A stretch of DNA of 55,412 nt, from the NCBI RefSeq assembly GCF_003428165.1, contig NZ_QLIQ01000021.1:1-55412 (forward strand), written 5' to 3'. The notes beneath the pieces are model-generated. The model had not been told where the DNA came from. It was given only the letters and a program-made list of their open reading frames with translations, and searched no databases. Both the position numbers and the translations under genes were made by a program. This document shows positions 48,830 through 55,412 of this stretch, in pieces. Source of the stretch: Cysteiniphilum litorale (GTDB lineage Bacteria; Pseudomonadota; Gammaproteobacteria; Francisellales; Francisellaceae). The number at the start of each line of letters is the position of its first letter. Position 1 is the stretch's first letter.

Positions 48830-51254
48830 ACTTTCAAAGTTTGGGTTAGATAACCATCCTTACTCCGTTTTGAATGAGCTATCTATCTTTTTGTTGATGA
48901 TGACTGTGTTTGTTGGTTGTCTTGCATTGATGGTCTATCAGTCATTTTTTGAAGCAATGCACTATTTGGGAATGAATGTGATTGTTTTCAAAAAAGGTAT
49001 TATTGACTCTAATTGGCAAGGTCTGGTCATTATTGGGTTATATGGTCTTATTTATTGGTGGGGCTACAAAAGACTCAGCAATGAAAAAGGTAATATTATG
49101 CTGATTGCATTAAATACGGCAATATTTAGCGCACTTGTCTTGGGTTTTGTGGGCGATCTTGTCTTAAATGCTATTATTGCTTGGAAAGTTAAATCACTTG
49201 GATTTTTTACCCATTCCCAAGGTATGGCATCATACCTTAAAGATTATTATCACTTAGTAATGGCTAAGAATCTTTTTGCTGGTAGCATTTTAGTAATCAG
49301 CTTAATTCATCTTTTAATGAGACGGACACCTAAAGAGGACGTTAAAGCCTCATCAGGTAAGCTAGGAAGTGCCAAGCAAGCTGATGTGCCTTATCTTAGA
49401 AAAATGGATTTTGTGACCGATCGCTCTAAGGCATTAGCTGGGGATGATTATGCGATAGGCAAGCTTGATGGTGAGTATATTGCAGTTGAAAAACCAATTA
49501 ATACACTGGTGATTGCACCACCTAGAAGTGGTAAAGGTGTCTCAGCAGCCATTCCCTCAATCTTAGATGCTAAGCATAATATTTTTGCCTTGGATATTAA
49601 ATCAGAGCTCTTTTTGACAACGTATGAGGATGCTATACGCAAAGGCAAAAAGCCTGTAGCGATTGATCCTTATCGTGTCCTTGACCAGTATGGTGATTTT
49701 AAAGGTTTTCAGGTGTTTCATTATGATCCTTTAAATCCGAATCATGTTAACTTAAATGATGAGCTGACGCGTGATCGTTATATTGCCGCATTAGCAGGGG
49801 CGATGATGGTGGAAGGGAAATTTGAAACTGACCACTTTAAAGAAACTGCTAATTCAATCTTACAAGCTGCCATTGATGGGTTTTTAGGGACTGGTAAATC
49901 ACTGACTGATTTATATGATACGTTTGCGCCATTAGATAAACCAGGCACCATCAAGGCACTTGAATCCTACCAAAAAGAAAATAAAAGCCGAAGGATAGTT
50001 GCTGGTATTGGTATGCTTAAAAAGGTAGCTGATAAAGAGGCTGGTTCTATACTGTCAACACTTTATCGCTGCTTTGATTATGTGGCAAGTCCCGCATGGG
50101 CGCGCTTTTTTAGTCAAAAGGGTTTGAATATCCAAGACTATGTTACAGGCAACAGTGATCTGTACTTAATTATCCCTGAAGACATGGTGCCACGTTATCC
50201 TAAAGTTATCAGGATGATTTTATCGATGTTGGCAACGCATTTATCAATTACGCCTGCGTATCAGTTACATCCTTGTTATCCCATCCAGATTGATGAAGTG
50301 GCACAATTGGGACCTGTACCTGAGATTCCCATTCTGTATGAGATATTTGGTGCCAAGGGCGTGAGACTGTCTTTATATTTTCAGTCAGTGGATCAGGTAG
50401 ATCGGTTTGAAAAAGCGGATATGATTAAAGGCTTTGATCTTATCAGAGTCTTTGGTGCTAATGACACTAAAACCATTGAGTGGATTCAGAAGCTTGGCGG
50501 TCGTCAAACCATTATTGTTGAAAGTCGTAATGAATCGAGCTCTAAAAGTCGCAGTACACGTGCAGGACTTTTAACGCCTGGTAATGTCAGCACATCAAAC
50601 TCAACTAGCGAACAAGAGACTGCCACTGATTTATATCATACGGATGTGATTCGAGAACTTGATCGTTCAAAGCAGTTTGTCTTTAAAAGTGGCATGCGTT
50701 CATTTATCTGTGATCGCATTTTTTACTATGACGATCAGCGTTATAAAGGGCGATTTGGCATCAACTATGTTGAGAAAAAAGACCTCATCAAAAAGCCCAT
50801 CGAGAGTCATATGAATAATGTGCACGAGGATGACCAGGATCAGCCAGCAATGAAGGATGAATCTGGTGAAGTTGAACAACTTACTTTTAGCGATGAGCAA
50901 TTTTTTAATCAGCCAACAGGCAATGATTTTATCGATGAAAAACCATTGCTCAACAATTTAAAGAAGCAAGTTCGCGTATTAATTGATGAAGTCGTTGAAA
51001 ATGCAGATGTGGTTAATCAACATATTTTTACAGATGCATCCAAGCGTTATATGAGTTCGATGATGGTAGAGCAATTAGCTAAGGATAGCCGGATAGCACT
51101 AGAAATTTATCTGAAGATTATGCGCCATCATCATTTATTGGGGGAAATAGAGCATGTTAATGGTGTGGCTATGTATGAGCTTTTATATCAGGTGAAGCTA
51201 CCACATGATGAGCGATTTTTGATACATCGGGCAAATGAAAAACGAAAAGTATAA
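48816..51254 (+). CDS. traG: TraG/VirD4 type IV coupling protein
   Basis: 812 residues. Three to four N-terminal membrane helices (about 20-165), then Walker A APPRSGKG (K240), Walker B QIDEVAQLG, and the TraG motifs ALDIKSELF, YDPLNPN and VFGANDTKT. The C-terminal 130 residues are acidic and helical, an extension not usual in RP4 TraG. It joins the relaxosome to the Trb channel. It lies far from traC/traD, unlike the Ti traCDG order. Confidence 0.94.
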   Translation: MILRKLSKFGLDNHPYSVLNELSIFLLMMTVFVGCLALMVYQSFFEAMHYLGMNVIVFKKGIIDSNWQGLVIIGLYGLIYWWGYKRLSNEKGNIMLIALNTAIFSALVLGFVGDLVLNAIIAWKVKSLGFFTHSQGMASYLKDYYHLVMAKNLFAGSILVISLIHLLMRRTPKEDVKASSGKLGSAKQADVPYLRKMDFVTDRSKALAGDDYAIGKLDGEYIAVEKPINTLVIAPPRSGKGVSAAIPSILDAKHNIFALDIKSELFLTTYEDAIRKGKKPVAIDPYRVLDQYGDFKGFQVFHYDPLNPNHVNLNDELTRDRYIAALAGAMMVEGKFETDHFKETANSILQAAIDGFLGTGKSLTDLYDTFAPLDKPGTIKALESYQKENKSRRIVAGIGMLKKVADKEAGSILSTLYRCFDYVASPAWARFFSQKGLNIQDYVTGNSDLYLIIPEDMVPRYPKVIRMILSMLATHLSITPAYQLHPCYPIQIDEVAQLGPVPEIPILYEIFGAKGVRLSLYFQSVDQVDRFEKADMIKGFDLIRVFGANDTKTIEWIQKLGGRQTIIVESRNESSSKSRSTRAGLLTPGNVSTSNSTSEQETATDLYHTDVIRELDRSKQFVFKSGMRSFICDRIFYYDDQRYKGRFGINYVEKKDLIKKPIESHMNNVHEDDQDQPAMKDESGEVEQLTFSDEQFFNQPTGNDFIDEKPLLNNLKKQVRVLIDEVVENADVVNQHIFTDASKRYMSSMMVEQLAKDSRIALEIYLKIMRHHHLLGEIEHVNGVAMYELLYQVKLPHDERFLIHRANEKRKV

Positions 51255-51271
51255 AAAACATAAGGTGAGAT

Positions 51272-51487
51272 ATGATTATAAAAAAACCATTAAACTATTA
51301 TGGGCAACAAACAACGATTGAACTTGAGCATACTAAACGGAATAACAAAGGGCAGGTATGGAAGCTCAATGGGGAATATACAACAATCGAGCAAATCTCA
51401 AAAGCGTTATCTTATCCTAGTGTATATGTGTTAAGGCGGCGCATTACTAACGTTGGGCAGCAGCGAGCGTTTACCGAACCTTTTTAA
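51272..51487 (+). CDS. 71-residue basic protein
   Basis: AAGGTGAG precedes the ATG, 17 bases after traG. It is basic, and TTIEQISKALSYPSVYVLRR reads like a helix-turn-helix, so a DNA-binding role is possible. Not recognised. Confidence 0.5.
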   Translation: MIIKKPLNYYGQQTTIELEHTKRNNKGQVWKLNGEYTTIEQISKALSYPSVYVLRRRITNVGQQRAFTEPF

Positions 51488-51512
51488 TTTTAAAAAACAT
51501 TAAGGATTTGCT

Positions 51513-52229
51513 ATGAATAAATTAGATGATAATACCTTTTATCAATCACAAAGCATTTGGAGTGACGATGAGGGAAATACCTTTAAAATCGTCTTTGGTT
51601 ACTTTGAAGATAAAGAGACAGCTTATAATTTTCCTGCAACAGTGAGGTTAATTTGGGAAGCGGGTGAATTCCATTTTTATGAAAAGGAGACAGTCAAGAG
51701 GTCATTGGTTACACGTGATGATATTAGATATGAAAACGACATGCCGCTTGAAAGCATTGAAACATTGTATAATTTAAAAACGGCTGGTCAAGATGATGTG
51801 TTTTGGAGATCCAACTATACAAAACGACTTGATTGTATTAGAAGAGAGGTGGTTACAAAAAAAATTGATCAAAATATCGATGTGGCTTATCAAGAATTAT
51901 GGCGAGTGATATTTGTTATTATGGATAATATAGCAGAAGCTATTAAATATGGCGGTGAGCTTGAAATTGTGGGGAATTCACTAGATAATGCACTTAATTT
52001 ATGGAAAAAGTCTATTTGTTTAATGCAGGGAATTAAAACATTTTCATATCAAACCCATGATGATCATTTAATGAGTGTTCATGAAATTTTAAATGAGGTA
52101 TTCAGAAGCTTAAATATGGACAGTAGTTATAGATTGATCAAACTAGGTCAATCAAAAAAATATGAAGCATTGAATGATATTAATATAGCAGCCAAAGGGC
52201 TATTGAATGGGAAATATATTTTTAGGTAA
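51513..52229 (+). CDS. Unknown 238-residue protein
   Basis: AAGGA is suitably placed before the ATG. Cytoplasmic, no signal or membrane segment. A beta-rich first half (SIWSDDEGNTFKIVFGYFED, TVRLIWEAGEFHFYEKE) is followed by a helical second half (VAYQELWRVIFVIMDNIAEA). Not recognised. Last gene of the SSB-traG transcript. Confidence 0.5.
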   Translation: MNKLDDNTFYQSQSIWSDDEGNTFKIVFGYFEDKETAYNFPATVRLIWEAGEFHFYEKETVKRSLVTRDDIRYENDMPLESIETLYNLKTAGQDDVFWRSNYTKRLDCIRREVVTKKIDQNIDVAYQELWRVIFVIMDNIAEAIKYGGELEIVGNSLDNALNLWKKSICLMQGIKTFSYQTHDDHLMSVHEILNEVFRSLNMDSSYRLIKLGQSKKYEALNDINIAAKGLLNGKYIFR

Positions 52230-52238
52230 TCTTAGCAT

Positions 52239-52475
52239 CTAAGATCTACAGCTATCCTTTTTATCGTCAATCAATTGAATCCGTCGATTAAGCTCCTTGA
52301 GGGCTATTTTTAAAACACCCGTATTACCATTATCCTTTGCTTTACGGTAACACACGCCGATAACTTCAATCAAACCAGTATCTGAAATCTGTCTTTCACT
52401 TCCTGTTGAATCAAGCAGTAAAGCATAATCACGCTCACGCTTATTACGCATACGTTGGGCATTTGATTTTGGCAT
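52239..52475 (-). CDS. 78-residue basic protein
   Basis: Read from ATG 52475; a longer frame from 52526 begins with an unlikely tyrosine-rich stretch. The start PKSNAQRMRNKRERDYALLL and the middle SDTGLIEVIGVCYRKAKD suggest a small DNA-binding protein. It meets the end of the previous gene convergently (9-base gap). No clear ribosome-binding site, so the call is moderate. Confidence 0.45.
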   Translation of the reverse strand: MPKSNAQRMRNKRERDYALLLDSTGSERQISDTGLIEVIGVCYRKAKDNGNTGVLKIALKELNRRIQLIDDKKDSCRS

Positions 52476-52899
52476 GACAATCAAGAATTTTTCGTTACTG
52501 TGACGATAGTATAGACACAAAATCAAGCCTGTACCATTAATATTCTTAGCTTGGTGATTTACTAGTTTCAGTTGACACTGAACGAAATCGAGGGGAGGGA
52601 GGATATAGATACGCTCAGTGCAACGTGAGCATATTATAGTAAAATACAGATAAAATATAGCGTTTACACAAGTTGAAATTATTTATTTTGACAGCCTAAA
52701 AAATGGAAAGATGTGTAATCGGTTTCACCTTCTGCTATGGGATTGCTAATAATTAATGAGTTAAAACCATCAACTTGGAAATGTTGTGTGTTACCTTGAA
52801 TTGTTCCTGCAAAACGATCATCACCATACGAATAACCTGTCACATTTAACACTTGATATGGTTGGTTTCTTCCGCTCTGAAGCAAATAGCCGCTATACT

Positions 52900-53880
52900 A
52901 CCTGAGTTCGGAATTAAAATCCTTGATTTAAAAGGGTTTTATGGTGTTAAAATAAGTAATTCTTATGGTAATTTCTCAAGATCAACATGATAGAACTACT
53001 TATTTCAACATTTTGCCGTATAGACGACTTTTGCATTATCTATGAAAAGCAACTTAAACTCAAACAAATTGGCATGGATAGAAACAGAAAATATGGCAAA
53101 GCACAACAATTAGCAGTGAGCGAAATTATGACAATTCTTATTATGTTTCAGATAACTCAATATCGCAATTTCAAAACATATTACAACGAGTTTATAAAAG
53201 TTTATTGGCGTGAATATTTTCCTCAAGCGCCATCGTATAACCGTTTTGTAGAACTGATGAGTCAAGCTATTTTACCTTTGTCTTGCTTTTTAACCTATCA
53301 CCAAGGTGAGCGCACTGGTATTTATTATGTTGATGCAACAAAACTGCCAGTTTGTCATAACTTACGCGAGAAGAAGCACAAGGTATTTGATGGTTTAGCA
53401 GGTAAAAGCAAAACCAGCACAGGCTGGTTTTTTGGATTGAAATTGCATCTGGTGGTTAATAATCTTTGTGAACTTGTTAGCGTTCGAGTCACTCGTGGCA
53501 ACACTGATGATAGGACACCGTTGTTGGATATGTGTAAGGAACTTCAAGGGGTGATTTTTGGCGATCGTGGTTATGTATCCAAAGCCAAAGCAGAATGCCT
53601 TGCAGAACAAGGGCTTAAATTGATTACTACTCTTAAAAAGAATATGAAAAAACTATTTAGAACACCACAGGAAAAGCAATTGTTACGCCACAGAGGCATG
53701 ATTGAGACACTATTTGATCATTTAAAAAATAGTTTAATGTTATGGCATACAAGGCATCGCTCACCTGTAAATGCATGCACACATTTGATGGCATGCTTAG
53801 CTGCATGGGTTATCGATCCTATCTCTATTGTGGGGCAGAAAAGGTTGAGTATTTTATGAACCGCAACTCCGAACTGAGGT
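52900..53880 (+). mobile_element. IS982-family insertion sequence, 981 bp
   Basis: The ends are inverted repeats starting ACCTGAGTTCGGA at 52900 and ACCTCAGTTCGGA on the other strand at 53880. Flanking 6-bp direct repeats TATACT (52894-52899 and 53881-53886) are the target duplication. It carries one transposase gene and interrupts the secreted-protein gene above. Complete and probably active. Confidence 0.92.
52987..53859 (+). CDS. IS982-family DDE transposase
   Basis: 290 residues, the usual size. Catalytic set: D116 in YYVDATKLPVC, D193 in FGDRGY, E240 in HRGMIETLFDHLK, with GWFFGLKLHL in between, the IS982 family signature. It cuts and joins the IS ends. It is intact. Confidence 0.95.
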   Translation: MIELLISTFCRIDDFCIIYEKQLKLKQIGMDRNRKYGKAQQLAVSEIMTILIMFQITQYRNFKTYYNEFIKVYWREYFPQAPSYNRFVELMSQAILPLSCFLTYHQGERTGIYYVDATKLPVCHNLREKKHKVFDGLAGKSKTSTGWFFGLKLHLVVNNLCELVSVRVTRGNTDDRTPLLDMCKELQGVIFGDRGYVSKAKAECLAEQGLKLITTLKKNMKKLFRTPQEKQLLRHRGMIETLFDHLKNSLMLWHTRHRSPVNACTHLMACLAAWVIDPISIVGQKRLSIL

Positions 53881-54110
53881 TATACTGATTATCTCCATTG
53901 CTTTTTATCTTAACAGTCATTAATACCGGAAAATATGGACCTCCATTTATTTGTGTGGCATCAACACCATCCCAAACTGCAAATTGCCCATCGCATGAAT
54001 GAACAATTTCATCAAAAGCATTGCTTGCATTCGCCATAGATGCTCCGAAAATCAACGGTAAAGTTATTGCTATCATTTTAATTTTCATCAGAGAAATCTC
54101 CTTTTTGTTT

Positions 54111-54385
54111 CATGTTTATTTGATTCACTTCAGTTGATGAGTCAATGAAGCGAACAGTAATGCCGCAAATTTATGCATTACAAATATAACAACGTTTTTT
54201 GTCCTACGTTATTTGTGGCAAATCGCATAAAAATATGAATGACCTACCCCACTAAAGTGGGGTTAAAATCTGTTTTTTTGAATTTTATGCGAAGATGATT
54301 TTATTGTTTTTTAAAAATAAACATAAGTGATACGAAAAATTAACATATAGTGTGTTGATGCAGTTAGACCCGATTTAGATTAAAT
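54111..54385. other. Intergenic region with nested inverted-repeat element
   Basis: No gene is seen. A 70-bp structure (54223-54292) has a 10-bp outer inverted repeat TCGCATAAAA/TTTTATGCGA and an inner hairpin ACCCCAC-TAAA-GTGGGGT (54246-54263). The inner hairpin, with a T run 12 bases on, could stop transcription entering from either side. Upstream, AACGT and ACGTT form another short inverted repeat (about 54191-54210). Confidence 0.45.
54223..54292. repeat. 70-bp nested inverted repeat (possible MITE, terminator or structured RNA)
   Basis: The outer arms TCGCATAAAA (54223-54232) and TTTTATGCGA (54283-54292) are perfect. The inner arms ACCCCAC and GTGGGGT (54246-54252, 54257-54263) are perfect, with a TAAA loop. 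Only one copy is noticed in the window. Function unknown. Confidence 0.45.
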
Positions 54386-54414
54386 TTGATTTTTACGCCT
54401 AATAGGTGTAATAT
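54386..54414 (+). promoter_or_regulatory. higBA promoter with overlapping operator
   Basis: TTGATT (54386-54391), 17 bases, TAATAT (54409-54414). Over the spacer and -10 lies the inverted repeat TTACGCCT-AAT-AGGTGTAA (54393-54411, one mismatched pair), a likely binding site for the HigA repressor. The gene starts about 33 bases downstream. Confidence 0.6.
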
Positions 54415-54446
54415 CTTGTTAAGATAGATAAATGATTTAACTTATC

Positions 54447-54731
54447 TTGGATATTTATAAAGTAGAGTTGAGCAAATCCGCTGTTAAATCGTTGAAAAAG
54501 ATTCCACGGCGGATTATTGAAAAATTGTTTTTATGGATTGATTTGGTTGAACACGAAGGCATCAGAGAAAGTCGCAAGATAAAATCTTTTCATGATGAGC
54601 CTTTGAAAGGCAAGAGAAAAGGTCAGCGATCTATAAGATTAAGTGGACAGTATCGAGCGATATATATTGAGCTGGATAATGGAAAGTATGAATTTATAGA
54701 AATACAGGAGATTAATGCGCATGAATATTAA
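54447..54731 (+). CDS. higB: HigB-like toxin (RelE/ParE superfamily)
   Basis: 94 residues from TTG 54447. The fold markers of RelE-type mRNA interferases are present: KSLKKIPRRIIEKL helix, PLKGKRKGQRSIRLSGQYRA (basic RNA-binding strand with conserved GxxSIRLSGQYR) and a closing strand YEFIEIQEINAHEY. It precedes its antitoxin and overlaps it by 17 bases, the order seen in higBA. It would cut mRNA at ribosomes when HigA is lost. Confidence 0.85.
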   Translation: MDIYKVELSKSAVKSLKKIPRRIIEKLFLWIDLVEHEGIRESRKIKSFHDEPLKGKRKGQRSIRLSGQYRAIYIELDNGKYEFIEIQEINAHEY

Positions 54732-55026
54732 TGCATATAGTCATCTAAAAGAGATGCTGGGAGAACGCCTAACATTAGCTATGGCAGTGCGATCAATTAG
54801 AGAAACAGATAATATCAGTCAAGGTGATATGGCTAAGCAGCTAAATGTTACACAGGCATATCTTTCAGATATAGAAAATCGTAGAAAAATGATCAGCCCT
54901 AAAAAGGCAGCAGAAATAGCTGATATACTTGGTCAGTCTCAGAAACAGTTTATTAGGCTTGCTATTCAAGATTTACTTGATAGAGATGGATTACACTATG
55001 ATGTTGATCTTCATGATGTTGCGTAA
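54715..55026 (+). CDS. higA: HigA-like antitoxin (XRE helix-turn-helix)
   Basis: 103 residues from ATG 54715 (AGGAG 4 bases upstream; a second ATG at 54721 is also possible). A helix-turn-helix QGDMAKQLNVTQAYLSDIEN (about 42-61) is followed by a helical C-terminus. It binds HigB and represses the operon at the inverted repeat at 54393-54411. Confidence 0.88.
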   Translation: MRMNINAYSHLKEMLGERLTLAMAVRSIRETDNISQGDMAKQLNVTQAYLSDIENRRKMISPKKAAEIADILGQSQKQFIRLAIQDLLDRDGLHYDVDLHDVA

Positions 55027-55070
55027 TAACTGATTTTTATAAAATTCTCTCAGCAGCGAATAATAGTGTT

Positions 55071-55288
55071 TTAAAGTATACTTGCTAAGGCATCTCGCGC
55101 GTTTGCTTGTGAAAGATATATCAATGAACAAATGTATGTATATTGTTTAGCAAGCCTCATTTTTTTGATCTCATCTGCGGAGAGTTTGTTAGCGTCTTCT
55201 GCGAATTGCTCTATTTTTATTTGGGCAACGCCCTTTAAATAGGTAAATCCATCACCTAATGAGCTTAACCAGTTATAACAGGCTATGG
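55071..55288 (-). pseudogene. Tn3-like transposase remnant
   Basis: An open frame of 71 codons ending at the TAA at 55071, with no start and a junction at the group II intron end. It reads WLSSLGDGFTYLKGVAQIKI, then FAEDANKLSADEIKKMRLAK and QYTYICSLIYLSQANARDAL. The order of helices (leucine-rich, FAxxA, LxxxExxxMR, RYxxLxxxLxxxxxxxRDxL) resembles the middle of Tn3-family TnpA. The frame shifts after ASI, so it is a decayed fragment. Moderate certainty. Confidence 0.45.
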
Positions 55289-55412
55289 GTGAGTAGACCG
55301 ACCAAATTGCTTCAGTCAGCCCCTCCGCAGAACCGGACGTGCGAAACTATCGCATCCGGCTCCCGAGTAAATTACATGCTAGTGCAACTTCGGTAGTTAG
55401 AACATCGATTTA
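55289..55412 (-). mobile_element. Group II intron, 3' end (domain V/VI), runs off the right edge
   Basis: Reading the minus strand, bases 55362-55330 are a 33-nt domain V hairpin beginning GAGCCGGATGCG and ending CGCACGTCCGGTTC, with the catalytic AGC triad. Downstream, a second stem (GACTGA..TCGGTC) fits domain VI, and the intron probably ends CTACTCAC at 55289. The reverse transcriptase gene and 5' end lie beyond the window. The receiving sequence is the transposase remnant. The type of domain V is certain; the exact 3' border is inferred. Confidence 0.82.

Larger units (their letters stand above)
52679..54088 (-). pseudogene. Secreted protein gene split by IS982-family element
   Basis: The 5' part (53881-54088) begins MKIKMIAITLPLIFGASMAN, a signal peptide ending near ANA/SN, and reads to KSNGDNQY. 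The 3' part (52679-52899) continues GYLLQSGRNQPYQVLNVTGY to FHFLGCQNK and stop. Removing the IS and one copy of the TATACT duplication restores one open frame of about 140 residues, DNQYSGYLLQSG across the junction. Four cysteines at most; the family was not recognised. AAAGGAG is upstream of the start. Insertion must be recent because the two halves are still intact. Confidence 0.8.

Noticed and set aside
53395-53610. Minus-strand frame within the IS transposase gene
   Set aside because: Shadow of the intact IS982-family transposase; no start signal.
1-55412. tRNA, rRNA, riboswitch
   Set aside because: No cloverleaf, 16S/23S or known riboswitch motif was noticed by eye; a covariance-model scan was not possible.

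Overview
The window looks like most of the backbone of a low-GC conjugative plasmid from a gammaproteobacterium. Inference only: AT-rich codon use, an IS982-family element and R64-like pil genes fit an aquatic Francisella/Piscirickettsia/Cysteiniphilum-like host. No rRNA, tRNA or chromosomal housekeeping gene was seen.

Layout. 1-5200 (minus) is a Ti-type TraA relaxase-helicase (MobQ) that runs off the left edge. A MobQ-type oriT lies at about 5242-5330, facing a divergent traC/traD-like pair that may be joined by a programmed -1 frameshift. 6.2-10.2 kb holds an orphan ParB, an unknown membrane protein and a parA-parB-orf operon whose ends carry a GTTACGCGCGTAAC palindrome (candidate parS). 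10.3-13.1 kb is the replication region: a Rep_3-like initiator, nine 21-bp iterons, an AT-rich stretch, a winged-helix RepL-like gene and two small genes. 13.1-19.0 kb is an AT-rich cargo island: two POT/MFS-like transporters and an orphan ribose-type binding protein, convergent with a three-gene operon holding an unknown 421-aa protein, a 48-aa peptide and a borosin-type alpha-N-methyltransferase. This is the most exciting part: it looks like a plasmid-borne split-borosin RiPP locus with a candidate precursor and an undescribed partner protein.

19.1-34.3 kb is a trb mating-pair-formation operon in the RP4/Ti order (trbB C D E J L F G I, then traF), with several extra genes. These include a secretin-domain-like membrane protein, an outer-membrane barrel, and a TrbI carrying about eleven 28-residue repeats in its linker. 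34.3-46.3 kb is an R64-like type IVb (thin) pilus operon (pilL/tcpQ, N, O, P, Q, R, S) ending in two tandem PilV-type tip adhesins with different C-termini. 46.4-52.5 kb has SSB, the TraG/VirD4 coupling protein and unknown small genes.

52.6-55.4 kb is a mobile-element and toxin-antitoxin edge. A secreted-protein gene is split by a 981-bp IS982-family element with a 6-bp target duplication, followed by a 70-bp inverted-repeat element and a higBA module with a recognisable promoter/operator. The edge holds a Tn3-like transposase remnant that receives the 3' end of a group II intron.

How it works together: TraA nicks oriT with help from TraC/TraD, TraG couples the relaxosome to the Trb channel, the Trb pilus/channel exports DNA, and the type IVb pilus with its two PilV tips probably stabilises mating in liquid and chooses recipients. 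ParAB, Rep and HigBA keep the plasmid. The borosin island is cargo.
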